In this document: one piece after another, positions 42,471-50,755 of the stretch
Layout: every line of letters begins with the position of its first letter
Position numbering within the stretch: position 1 is the stretch's first letter
Assembly (NCBI RefSeq): GCF_020215665.1
Contig: NZ_CP084061.1
Location: forward strand, 3,256,001 to 3,320,000
Length of the DNA stretch: 64,000 bases
Reading direction: 5' to 3'
Source of the DNA: Blautia parvula
GTDB taxonomy: Bacteria; Bacillota; Clostridia; Lachnospirales; Lachnospiraceae
Notes under the pieces: generated by a model
What the model was told of the DNA's origin: nothing
Seen by the model: the letters and a program-made list of their open reading frames with translations, nothing else
Database searches by the model: none
Made by a program: the position numbers and the translations under genes

Positions 42471-42499
42471 TTGCCATTTTTCAGCGGATTGTTTATAGT
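42471..42499 (+). promoter_or_regulatory. Promoter of the ABC-class ATPase gene
   Basis: TTGCCA (42471-42476), 17-base spacer and TATAGT (42494-42499), about 50 bases before the start codon. Confidence 0.7.
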
Positions 42500-42546
42500 A
42501 AAGGGTAAGCGCAGTCTGCTTATTTATATAAAGGAGTGACAAGAAT

Positions 42547-44292
42547 ATGAAATCATCATCAGATCTTAAGACCATGCTGGCCTCCATCCACCGGAAAAGC
42601 TATCCTGCCTACAAGGATTTGCGGGGTATCTACTCCTTCGGTGACTATACATTATCTATCAATCATGTGCAGGGAGACCCCTTTGCGGCGCCCTCCAGTC
42701 TGAGTGTGAAAATCCCCCTGAAGACCGCCGGTTTTCCTGCCCATTATTATAAGGAAAGGCATACCAGAATCGCCCTTCAGGACTATCTGAACAGACAGTT
42801 TGAACAGCAGGTATACCATTTCAGCTTCAGGGCCAAAGGCTCGGGAAAGAGCGGACTCATCTCCGTCAGCCGCTGCGGGCAGGAAATCCTGGACCGCACT
42901 GCCTGTGAGATCACCGATACCGACGTGACCGCCCGCTTCACTGTGGGCTTTCCGGCAAACGGCAGGACCATCAACGCTCCTGAGCTGGAAAAAATCCTGT
43001 TTGAATTTCTGCCTGTATGCGTGCGGAAATCTTTCCTGTATAAAAACCAAAACGCAAAAACTGTGGAAAATGTGTTTTTTCTGGCAGAGGACCAGCAGTT
43101 CATCCGGGAGGAACTGAAAAAGCGTAAGCTGGCTGCCTTCGTGGCTGACAACGCCATCCTCCCAAGACAGAGCGGTGTATCGGACAAGCCGCTTTCCGAC
43201 TGTGTCCCCTTCATCTCCCCGGACTCCATGCGCACTGAGCTGACTCTTCCCCACAAAGGGAAGATCACCGGCATGGGCATCCCGGTGGGCATCACCCTCA
43301 TTGTAGGCGGCGGCTACCACGGAAAATCCACTTTGCTGAATGCCCTGGAATCCGGTGTATACAACCACATCGCCGGGGACGGCAGGGAGTATGTTATCGC
43401 GGACGACACAGCAGTGAAGCTGCGCTCCGAGGACGGACGTTTTGTAAAGGATGTGGATATTTCCATGTTCATCAATGACCTTCCCAATAAAAAGGACACC
43501 CGCTGCTTCTCCACCCCGGACGCCAGCGGAAGTACGTCCCAGGCTGCCGCTATTGTGGAGAGCATGGAGGCAGGTTCCCATCTGTTTTTCATAGATGAAG
43601 ACACTTCTGCCACCAACTTTATGGTCCGCGATACCTTTATGCAGCATGTGATCAGCCGCCATAAGGAGCCGATCACTCCGTTTTTGGAGCGCGCCCGGGA
43701 TCTGTACACCGAGGCCGGTATCTCCACCATCTTAGTGGCAGGCAGCAGCGGTGCCTTTTTCCACATTGCAGACACCATTATCCAGATGGACTGCTACCGC
43801 CCTGTGGACATAACACATGCCGTGAAGGAACTCTGCAGAGACTTTCCGCTGCCCCCGGCAGACACGCCTGCCTTTGCGCTGCCTCAAAGCCGCAGAATCA
43901 TGACCACACCTGATTTTCGTGAGCCCCAGGGACGGTCAAGGGGCCGCAGACCGGAGGAACACAGCCACGGACAGAGAGAAAACAGAGGTCTGAAGACCAA
44001 GACACATGACCGCTATACCTTCTCCATCGGCAAAGAATCCGTGGACCTGCGGTATGTGGAACAGCTTGCGGACTACGAACAGACGGCAGCTCTTGCCTCC
44101 ATCCTGCGCTATGCATGTGAGAACCTCATCGACGGCAGAAAGACCCTGGACCAGGTAGTGAAGCTGCTTCTGCACCAGCTTGAGACAAAGGGACTGTCCT
44201 CTGTCTGCGGAACCTCCTACACGCCCTGCGGGCTGGCCATGCCCAGGCCTCAGGAGATTTACGCCTGCTTTAACCGGTTCAGAAGGCAGTAA
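42547..44292 (+). CDS. Predicted ATPase of the ABC class (COG3044 type)
   Basis: A 581-residue soluble P-loop protein. The Walker A motif is GGGYHGKST (about residue 258), there is a Walker B with LFFIDEDTSATNFM (about residue 345), and the family's SGSTSQAAAIVE segment stands where the ABC signature would be. The N-terminal 200 residues (IYSFGDYTLSINHVQGDPFA) and the C-terminal RNA-binding-like region with a basic, R/H/G-rich linker (RSRGRRPEEHSHGQRENRG) are typical of this uncharacterised family. No membrane partner is present, so it is not a transporter ATPase. It is followed by asrABC but separated by a hairpin. Confidence 0.85.
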   Translation: MKSSSDLKTMLASIHRKSYPAYKDLRGIYSFGDYTLSINHVQGDPFAAPSSLSVKIPLKTAGFPAHYYKERHTRIALQDYLNRQFEQQVYHFSFRAKGSGKSGLISVSRCGQEILDRTACEITDTDVTARFTVGFPANGRTINAPELEKILFEFLPVCVRKSFLYKNQNAKTVENVFFLAEDQQFIREELKKRKLAAFVADNAILPRQSGVSDKPLSDCVPFISPDSMRTELTLPHKGKITGMGIPVGITLIVGGGYHGKSTLLNALESGVYNHIAGDGREYVIADDTAVKLRSEDGRFVKDVDISMFINDLPNKKDTRCFSTPDASGSTSQAAAIVESMEAGSHLFFIDEDTSATNFMVRDTFMQHVISRHKEPITPFLERARDLYTEAGISTILVAGSSGAFFHIADTIIQMDCYRPVDITHAVKELCRDFPLPPADTPAFALPQSRRIMTTPDFREPQGRSRGRRPEEHSHGQRENRGLKTKTHDRYTFSIGKESVDLRYVEQLADYEQTAALASILRYACENLIDGRKTLDQVVKLLLHQLETKGLSSVCGTSYTPCGLAMPRPQEIYACFNRFRRQ

Positions 44293-44342
44293 AGCACAAA
44301 AAACTTTATAAATCGTGAGAATTATCACGGCATTCCCAGACT

Positions 44343-44381
44343 GCTGCGGCTATACTTATCTGAAACGAGTGAAGCCGCAGC
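44343..44381 (+). terminator. Hairpin between the ATPase gene and asrA
   Basis: Nine-base arms GCTGCGGCT and AGCCGCAGC flank a 21-base loop, followed by TTTTCTG. It could end the ATPase transcript or act as a leader attenuator for asrABC, whose start codon is 40 bases further on. Confidence 0.6.
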
Positions 44382-44421
44382 TTTTCTGCGCCCTCACACC
44401 ATTTATGAAAGAGGTGAAATT

Positions 44422-45435
44422 ATGGGTTATTGTTACAAGACGCAGGATTTACAGCAAGTCTTTTCTGCTCTTACCGAAACTTATGACCTTTACGCTCCCA
44501 GACTTTTTCCGAATAAGGGAGCCTTTTCCGATACGGATCTGGTCCGCTATGACAGGATCACTTCCCCTGAGGAAATCGTACTTGACAGGAAGTCACGCTT
44601 CTCTCCCAAGGAAGTGCTGCTCCCCATTTCCCAGACCTTATTTTATTTCACAGAGGACAAGGTAACCGAACCGAATCCGCCAAAGAAGGATGCTGTCATC
44701 TTCCTGAGAAGCTGCGACCTTCACGCCATACGCCGTCTGGATTATATGTATCTGGAAAACGGCCCTGAGGATTCCTACTACAGGCAGCTCCGCGACCATG
44801 TAAAATTCGCGCTCCTGGGCTGTTCCTCCTGTTTTGACTCCTGCTTCTGCGTGGATATGGGAACCAATAAAAACACGGATTATGATTTCAGCCTGGACCT
44901 TACAGGCGATACCTGGAAAATAGATGTAAAATGGCAGGAGCAGGAAGAACTCTTCCGAAAATATGCCGTTTCCCAGGAAACCGTCTCCCCGGCTTTCGTG
45001 ACAGAGACAAAGACCCGCGTACATATTCCCGAAAACCTGACAGCCAAAGCCGCTAAAAGCTCTGTCTGGAAAGAATATGACAGCCGCTGCATCAACTGCG
45101 GACGCTGTAATTTTTCATGTCCGACCTGTACCTGCTTCACCATGCAGGATCTGTTCTATACAGACAACGGTAAGGTGGGCGAGCGCCGCAGAGTGTGGGC
45201 CTCCTGTATGGTGGACGGCTACACGGACGTGGCAGGCGGAGGAAGTTACCGTAAAACCAACGGGGAACGTATGCGCTTTAAAGTCATGCATAAGGCACTG
45301 GATTTCAAACAGAGAGCGGGCTATCAGATGTGTGTGGGCTGCGGACGCTGTGACGATGTCTGTCCGGAGTACATTTCCTTCTCACACTGCCTGAACCGCC
45401 TTTCTGATGCCATGAAGGAGGTGGAAGATTTATGA
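44422..45435 (+). CDS. asrA: Anaerobic sulfite reductase subunit A
   Basis: A 337-residue iron-sulfur subunit that passes electrons from AsrB to the siroheme subunit AsrC in NADH-dependent sulfite reduction to sulfide. The C-terminal half has two 4Fe-4S motifs: CINCGRCNFSCPTCTC (about residue 222) and CVGCGRCDDVCPEY (about 302). The N-terminal half has the family's FLRSCDLHAIRRLD and CSSCFDSCFC segments. The ATG follows AAAGAGGTG. Its stop overlaps the asrB start by four bases (ATGA), so the operon is translationally coupled. FlxB at 58438-59478 has the same architecture. Confidence 0.95.
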   Translation: MGYCYKTQDLQQVFSALTETYDLYAPRLFPNKGAFSDTDLVRYDRITSPEEIVLDRKSRFSPKEVLLPISQTLFYFTEDKVTEPNPPKKDAVIFLRSCDLHAIRRLDYMYLENGPEDSYYRQLRDHVKFALLGCSSCFDSCFCVDMGTNKNTDYDFSLDLTGDTWKIDVKWQEQEELFRKYAVSQETVSPAFVTETKTRVHIPENLTAKAAKSSVWKEYDSRCINCGRCNFSCPTCTCFTMQDLFYTDNGKVGERRRVWASCMVDGYTDVAGGGSYRKTNGERMRFKVMHKALDFKQRAGYQMCVGCGRCDDVCPEYISFSHCLNRLSDAMKEVEDL

Positions 45436-46226
45436 TAAAAAATGAATATATTCCTTTCCGATCAGAAATAAAAGAAGTAATTCGCCACACAGCAATTGAG
45501 TACACCTTCCGCATGGAATACACAGGTGATGTGAAACCGGGCCAGTTCTTTGAGGTATCCATCCCCAAATACGGCGAGGCTCCCATCTCTGTCAGCGGCA
45601 TCGGCGACGGCTGTATAGACCTGACCATACGCCGCGTTGGCAAGGTCACAAACGAAGTGTTTGAGCAGTATGAGGGGGACACCCTGCTGCTGCGCGGACC
45701 TTACGGAAACGGATTCGACCTGGAAAATTATAAAGATAAAGAGCTTGTTATTGTGGCAGGCGGCACCGGTGTTTCCCCTGTCCGCGGGGTGATCGACTAC
45801 TTTGCACGCAATCCCGGGGCGGCCAAAAGCGTCACCGTAATTGCAGGCTTCAAAACGCCGGATGACATTTTGTTCCGCCGGGATCTGAAGCTCTGGGAAG
45901 AGAATTTAAACCTGATCCTCACAGTGGACAGCAGGGAAGGTGACAAGTCTTACAGAGAGGGACTGGTAACTGCCTATATCCCTGACCTTGAATTTGGTAA
46001 TATGGATGACGCCTGCGCCATTGTTGTAGGCCCGCCCGCCATGATGCGCTTTTCCACCATGGCCCTTATGGACCGGGGCCTGAAAGAAGAACAGATCTGG
46101 ATTTCCCAGGAGCGCAAAATGTGCTGCGGCCTTGGAAAATGCGGCCACTGTAAGATCAATGATGTCTATGTATGTCTGGACGGCCCTGTCTTTAACTTTA
46201 CCAAAGGCCGCCAGCTGCTGGATTAG
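45432..46226 (+). CDS. asrB: Anaerobic sulfite reductase subunit B
   Basis: A 264-residue flavoprotein of the ferredoxin-NADP reductase type that takes electrons from NADH. It has an FAD-binding barrel (RGPYGNGF), the nucleotide-binding VIVAGGTGVSPVRGVI, VVGPPAMM and a C-terminal [2Fe-2S] cluster segment (MCCGLGKCGHCK, then YVCLDGPVF). Overlaps asrA by four bases and is followed by asrC. The same fold and cluster pattern occur in FlxA at 57584-58438. Confidence 0.95.
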   Translation: MIKNEYIPFRSEIKEVIRHTAIEYTFRMEYTGDVKPGQFFEVSIPKYGEAPISVSGIGDGCIDLTIRRVGKVTNEVFEQYEGDTLLLRGPYGNGFDLENYKDKELVIVAGGTGVSPVRGVIDYFARNPGAAKSVTVIAGFKTPDDILFRRDLKLWEENLNLILTVDSREGDKSYREGLVTAYIPDLEFGNMDDACAIVVGPPAMMRFSTMALMDRGLKEEQIWISQERKMCCGLGKCGHCKINDVYVCLDGPVFNFTKGRQLLD

Positions 46227-46238
46227 GAGGTGCAGGGA

Positions 46239-47207
46239 ATGGATGTCAATACAAAGGCTTTAAAGAAAAATGCATTCCGCGTCACAAAAGAGCGCGGCAA
46301 AACAGCCTCCCGTGTCCGTGTACCGGGCGGTCATATGGATGCCTGTTATCTGTCCATGATACAGGATATCGCTGAAAAGTACGGCAACGGAACCGTACAC
46401 ATTACCAACCGCCAGGGATTCGAGATTCCCGGCATTGACTATGCAGATATGCCCAAAGTCAACGAAATGCTGCAGCCCATCATTGAAGGACTGGACATAA
46501 ATCAGACGGACCCGGGCACAGGCTATCCGGCTTCCGGGACCAGAAACGTAAGCGCCTGCATCGGCAACCGCGTATGTCCTTACGCCTGCTACGATACCAC
46601 GGCATTTGCAAAACGGATCGAGAAGGCCATCTTCCCAAACGATCTGCATTTCAAGATTGCCCTGACCGGATGTCCCAATGACTGTGCCAAAGTCCGCATG
46701 CATGATTTCGGCATCATGGGAATGACGCTTCCCCGTCTGGACCCCAGCCGCTGTGTAAACTGCGGTGCCTGTGTCAAATACTGCCGCCGCAAATCCGTGG
46801 AGGCTCTGGAGACTGTAAACTACCGTCCAAAGAGAAATGAAGAGAAATGCATCGGCTGCGGTGAATGCGTTCTGAACTGTCCTGCCTCCGCATGGACCAG
46901 GGATGAAAAGAAATATTACCGTCTCACCCTTCTGGGACGTACAGGAAAGAGAAATCCGCGTCTTGGCGAGGATTTCATCAAATGGGTGGATGAGGACAGC
47001 ATCATCAAGATTATCCTGAACACCTATAAATATGTAGAACACTACATTGACCGTTCCGCTCCCGGCGGCAAGGAACACATCGGCTACATTGTGGACCGCA
47101 CCGGATTTGAAGAGTTTAAGAAATGGGCGCTTGAAGGCGTGGAACTGCCTGAAATTGCGGAAGTTACCACTCCTGTGTACTGGAAAGGTGTCCATTATAC
47201 AAAATAG
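46239..47207 (+). CDS. asrC: Anaerobic sulfite reductase subunit C (siroheme)
   Basis: A 322-residue catalytic subunit with siroheme and 4Fe-4S clusters, reducing sulfite to sulfide. The siroheme/4Fe-4S site is formed by the CIGNRVCPYAC region and TGCPNDCAK (about residue 150); two ferredoxin-type clusters follow (CVNCGACVKYCRRK and CIGCGECVLNCPAS). N-terminal HITNRQGFEI is the sulfite-reductase half domain. A GTG at 46230 is in frame, but the ATG at 46239 with AGGAGG eight bases upstream is preferred. Last gene of asrABC, followed by two hairpins. Confidence 0.95.
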   Translation: MDVNTKALKKNAFRVTKERGKTASRVRVPGGHMDACYLSMIQDIAEKYGNGTVHITNRQGFEIPGIDYADMPKVNEMLQPIIEGLDINQTDPGTGYPASGTRNVSACIGNRVCPYACYDTTAFAKRIEKAIFPNDLHFKIALTGCPNDCAKVRMHDFGIMGMTLPRLDPSRCVNCGACVKYCRRKSVEALETVNYRPKRNEEKCIGCGECVLNCPASAWTRDEKKYYRLTLLGRTGKRNPRLGEDFIKWVDEDSIIKIILNTYKYVEHYIDRSAPGGKEHIGYIVDRTGFEEFKKWALEGVELPEIAEVTTPVYWKGVHYTK

Positions 47208-47238
47208 AAAAGCCCGGTCTGACGGACTTACGCGTCGA

Positions 47239-47273
47239 AGCGCGCAGAGAACCTCCTCAATTCTCTGTGCGCT
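47239..47273 (+). terminator. Terminator of asrABC
   Basis: AGCGCGCAGAGAA pairs with TTCTCTGTGCGCT (one G-U pair) around a nine-base loop, followed by TTGCTTTT. Confidence 0.85.
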
Positions 47274-47289
47274 TTGCTTTTACCTCTTG

Positions 47290-47332
47290 AAAAGGACTCT
47301 TCCGGGTAAACCATACCCGGAAAAGCCCTTTT
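47290..47332. terminator. Second, bidirectional hairpin before the aldo/keto reductase gene
   Basis: TTCCGGGTA/TACCCGGAA (47300-47322) is flanked by AAAAGG and CCTTTTT, extending the stem and giving T runs on both strands. It serves the converging aldo/keto reductase gene and backs up the asr terminator. Confidence 0.75.
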
Positions 47333-47344
47333 TCTCTTATATCC

Positions 47345-48358
47345 CTATTTTGTGATCGTCCCATCCAAATCCCACAAATCTTCCCAGCTCTCTGCCCCCG
47401 GCCAGAGGAATACCTGGCCTTTTACCAAACGGCAGTTCTTATCTGCAAGGCGGATTTTTTCCATCTCCTCCTCTGTCAGCGGGTCTTCGGTGGTACATTT
47501 CAGATTGCTGATATACTGCGGTTCCTTTACGGAGAAAGGAATGGGCACCTGCCCCCGCTGTACTGCCCATTTCAGGCACACCACAGCCGGATGTATCTGA
47601 TGGGCTTTGGCAATCTCCAGAATCTCAGGTATCTGGGTGTCTGCAACGTCCTCAGAGGTTCTGTCACGCTCCGGGCGTGAGGGGGAACCAATGGGGCAGT
47701 AGCCGATGGGCACGATTCTGTGCTCCAGCGCGTACGCAAACAGCTCCGGCTGCTGGAAGCCCGGATGAAGCTCCATCTCAATGGCTGCGGGCTGTACTTT
47801 GCAGAGGGGAAGCACTGCTTCCAGCTTCGGTATGGTCATATTGGACATACCGATGTGGCGCACAAGACCTTCCTCTAAAAGCTGTTCGCACTGTCTCCAC
47901 ACACTCATGAACTCCTCTGTGGAAAAGGGTCTGGAATCCGGGTTCCTGGAATCCCCGTCACAGCCCGGCGCGTGGTAATTCGGAAACGGCCAGTGTACAA
48001 AGTACAGGTCCAGATAAGAAAGCCCCAAATCTGCAAGGCTCTGCTTACAGGAAGCTATAACCTCCCCTTCCCCGTGCATGTCATTCCACACTTTCCCTGT
48101 GATGAACAGCTCCTCTCTCTTTACAACTTTGTTTTCAAAGAGACGTCCGAGCACAGCACCGATCTCCTTTTCATTCTGATAGACGGATGCACAGTCAATG
48201 AGGCGGTATCCGTTTTCCACGGCACCGTAAACTGCATTTGACACCTGCTCTGCGGAATACTTGTCAGAGCCAAAGGTACCTATACCGATCGCCGGCATTC
48301 TGGCTCCTGTATATAAAGTTCTGTAAGGCACTTTTGCCGGGTCTACTCCTTTTGTCAT
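47345..48358 (-). CDS. Aldo/keto reductase
   Basis: A 337-residue NADPH-type aldo/keto reductase with the catalytic tetrad of the family: Asp in RLIDCASVYQNE (with the Tyr of VYQNE), Lys in FITGKVWND and His in YFVHWP. It reduces an aldehyde or ketone in the cytosol. A C-terminal WPGAESWEDLWDLDG extension is present. The ATG at 48358 follows AAAGGTAGG. It begins within eight bases of the alcohol dehydrogenase stop codon, so the two form an operon. The substrate is unknown; the pairing suggests interconversion of sugar alcohols or secondary alcohols. Confidence 0.88.
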   Translation of the reverse strand: MTKGVDPAKVPYRTLYTGARMPAIGIGTFGSDKYSAEQVSNAVYGAVENGYRLIDCASVYQNEKEIGAVLGRLFENKVVKREELFITGKVWNDMHGEGEVIASCKQSLADLGLSYLDLYFVHWPFPNYHAPGCDGDSRNPDSRPFSTEEFMSVWRQCEQLLEEGLVRHIGMSNMTIPKLEAVLPLCKVQPAAIEMELHPGFQQPELFAYALEHRIVPIGYCPIGSPSRPERDRTSEDVADTQIPEILEIAKAHQIHPAVVCLKWAVQRGQVPIPFSVKEPQYISNLKCTTEDPLTEEEMEKIRLADKNCRLVKGQVFLWPGAESWEDLWDLDGTITK

Positions 48359-48365
48359 CCTGTGC

Positions 48366-49448
48366 CTACCTTTCATCCTGGTCGCCGAAGACTACAGCTA
48401 CCTTGCCGCACTGTCCGCCGGCCATGAGTTTATATGCTTCGCCCGCTCTCTCGATGGGGAACTCGTCTGTGATCAGATCTTCCGGATGGATATTCCAGCG
48501 CACCAGCCTTTCCACCAGTTCTTCCATTCTCCACAGGCTTGTCACCCAGGAACCAAAGATTGTCTTCTGTCCGTGAATGATATCCGGGCTTGGGTTAAAT
48601 GTACAGGTTCCGCCTTCACCTACGAAGGCAATTTTGCCCCATTCTCTTGTGGCGCGGATGGCAAGCTGACGGCCAGCATCATTGGCGCTGGCATCAATCG
48701 CACGTTCAACGCCGTATCCTCCCGTCACTTCCAGTATCTCATCCACGGTATTCTCGCCCGGTTTGAAGACATGGTCCACAAGACCCAGTTTTTTAGCCAG
48801 TTCAATACGGTAGTCATTCATTTCCACACCGATCAGTTTATTCGCGCCCAGCGCTTTGGCAAGCATGAGGGCTGCCAGGCCTACAGGTCCAAGTCCCGTC
48901 ACCAGAACCGCATCATTTCCGCTGATGCCGATTTTCTCAATTGCCTCGTAAACCGTACCGAATCCGCAGGCAACCTGCGCACCGTCTTTGTAGGTGAGTT
49001 CATCGGGCAGGGCGATCAGGTCCTTCTCCTCCGCCAGAATGTACGGAGCCATGCCGCCGTTTCTCTGCCAGCCGTATGCCTGACGGAATTTGCTCTTACA
49101 GGAAATGTAATATCCTCTTCGGCAGTCATTGCACACACCGCATCCGGAAATGTGATATACGATCACTCTGTCACCCTTTTTAAACCTGCGGAGGCCTTCG
49201 CCCTCCTCCACGATCACGCCGCAGGGCTCATGACCTGCCACCATACCCGGAATATATCCTTCCGGTCCTTTTCCCACGTGTTCTCTGTAAATGCATCGGA
49301 TGTCACTGCCGCAGATCGTTGTTGCCTTTGTCTGGATCAATACCTGTCCGTGACCCGGCTTCGGAACATCGAACTCCTTCATTTCAACTGAGCTGTTGCC
49401 CGGAAGTATTGCACCTGCCATCTTTTTCGGAAGCATTTTTACTGCCAT
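48366..49448 (-). CDS. Zinc-dependent alcohol/polyol dehydrogenase (MDR family)
   Basis: A 360-residue medium-chain dehydrogenase. Catalytic zinc ligands: Cys in ATTICGSDIRC and the His-Glu of VAGHEPCG; structural-zinc cysteines lie in GCGVCNDCRRGYYISC. The Rossmann motif is VTGLGPVGLAALMLAK. Layout is like threonine/sorbitol dehydrogenases. The reading frame extends upstream to 49604, but the ATG at 49448 with GGGAGG nine bases upstream is clearly the start. A minus-strand TATAAT lies at 49507-49512. It is followed directly by the aldo/keto reductase. Confidence 0.9.
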   Translation of the reverse strand: MAVKMLPKKMAGAILPGNSSVEMKEFDVPKPGHGQVLIQTKATTICGSDIRCIYREHVGKGPEGYIPGMVAGHEPCGVIVEEGEGLRRFKKGDRVIVYHISGCGVCNDCRRGYYISCKSKFRQAYGWQRNGGMAPYILAEEKDLIALPDELTYKDGAQVACGFGTVYEAIEKIGISGNDAVLVTGLGPVGLAALMLAKALGANKLIGVEMNDYRIELAKKLGLVDHVFKPGENTVDEILEVTGGYGVERAIDASANDAGRQLAIRATREWGKIAFVGEGGTCTFNPSPDIIHGQKTIFGSWVTSLWRMEELVERLVRWNIHPEDLITDEFPIERAGEAYKLMAGGQCGKVAVVFGDQDER

Positions 49449-49752
49449 AACTGTTGTCCTCCCAACCGTAAATTCCAGCATTTTCTGCTGTTTTTTATTT
49501 GTCCTTATTATACCATTCTGCGCGGAGGTTATTAGAGATATCTGCGACACCTTGCTGTCTTTCATGTCGTGTTTTCGTATATTTTTTAAACTGCCTTCCG
49601 TCATGCAGGCCCTTCTGTATACTTACGGACATCCCCGCCAAAGGTGACAAAAATGTAATAAAAGTTCCGAATTTGTAAGGTAAATCGATGGCAGATATCC
49701 CTGTCATACCCTATAATCAACACTGTAAAACAAATATCACGGAGGGTTTGAA
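49449..49752. other. Intergenic region between divergent dehydrogenase and TraX-like genes
   Basis: About 300 bases without a gene. It holds a minus-strand -10 TATAAT at 49507-49512 for the dehydrogenase operon and a plus-strand TATAAT at 49712-49717 for the TraX-like gene, each without a clear -35. No repeats or RNA elements are recognisable. Confidence 0.5.
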
Positions 49753-50616
49753 ATGAACGAGATTGCAATACCAAATAAAACAGCCGCTGCCAGATCGGGG
49801 TTCACTTCCTATTCTTTGAAGGTTCTGGCGCTTCTGCTGATGACACTTGACCACATTTATTATTACCTGGGAGGCGGGATTCTGCCGGTCCCCCACATAT
49901 TTACTCTGCTGGGCCGGATCTCAGCACCCCTGTTTCTGTTTGCCATGGCGGAGGGCTTTTCCCATACACATGACCGGAAGGCGTATCTCAAACGGCTGTA
50001 TATCGCCTCTGTGCTTATGTCCGTGGGAAATGGCCTGGTCAACGCCTTCCTGCCGCATCCCGGCGGGGCTATGGTCATTAACGGTATGTTTGCCACTTTA
50101 TTTCTTGTGGGGCTTTACATCTGGGCTATTGAATTGCTCATTGAAGGCGGAAAAGAAAGAAAATGGAAAAAGGCAGGAGCCGCTTTGGTAATGCTGCTCG
50201 TACCCGTATTCTCGGGAATTGCGGTTATCCTGTTTATGGGAAATATGGCAGAGCTTTCACCTGTGGGCAGAATCGCCTTCCAGGCAATGTATACCCTGAT
50301 CCCCTCACCTGTTTTCGTGGAAGGCTCTGTCTTCTGGGTAGTCCTTGGAATCGGATTCTACTTTCTCAGAAATAAGAAAATCAGGCTTTCTGTCTTCTAT
50401 GTACTTATGTCCGGATTTTTCTTCTTCTCCGCGGCTGGTGCGGGACTGACCTATGAAAATCTGTTTATCCTGAATGACCAGTGGTTTATGATCTTATCGC
50501 TTCCTTTTATTCTGCTCTACAACGGTCAGCGGGGGCGAAAAATGAAATACTTCTTTTATGTTTATTATCCGCTGCATGTATATCTGCTTGTGATACTTGC
50601 CAGGATTGTGGCCTAA
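49753..50616 (+). CDS. TraX-family membrane protein (acetyltransferase-like)
   Basis: A 287-residue protein with about eight membrane helices. The family marks of TraX are present: LKVLALLLMTLDHIYYYLG near the N-terminus, GRISAPLFLFAMAEGFSHTHDRKAYLKRL, and a C-terminal YNGQRGRKMKYFFYVYYPLH. F-plasmid TraX N-acetylates pilin, and chromosomal TraX-like proteins of Firmicutes are thought to be membrane acyltransferases acting on surface polymers or proteins. No conjugation genes are nearby, so a conjugative role is unlikely. The ATG follows CGGAGGG. Monocistronic, ending at a long hairpin. Confidence 0.88.
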   Translation: MNEIAIPNKTAAARSGFTSYSLKVLALLLMTLDHIYYYLGGGILPVPHIFTLLGRISAPLFLFAMAEGFSHTHDRKAYLKRLYIASVLMSVGNGLVNAFLPHPGGAMVINGMFATLFLVGLYIWAIELLIEGGKERKWKKAGAALVMLLVPVFSGIAVILFMGNMAELSPVGRIAFQAMYTLIPSPVFVEGSVFWVVLGIGFYFLRNKKIRLSVFYVLMSGFFFFSAAGAGLTYENLFILNDQWFMILSLPFILLYNGQRGRKMKYFFYVYYPLHVYLLVILARIVA

Positions 50617-50641
50617 AGAAAGAACTATTATAAAATGTAAA

Positions 50642-50696
50642 AGAGACCTTATCAAAAGGACAGTATTGTTTCACTGCTCCCTTTTATAAGGTCTCT
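50642..50696. terminator. Long hairpin between converging genes
   Basis: AGAGACCTTAT/ATAAGGTCTCT with inner AAAAGG/CCTTTT arms follows the TraX-like gene; the minus strand continues TCTTTTAC toward the other side. A bidirectional terminator is likely. Confidence 0.75.
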
Positions 50697-50755
50697 GATC
50701 TTACAAAACAGATAAGTATTTATCGCCGCTTTTCCGAAGCACTGACCGTTGTCTG

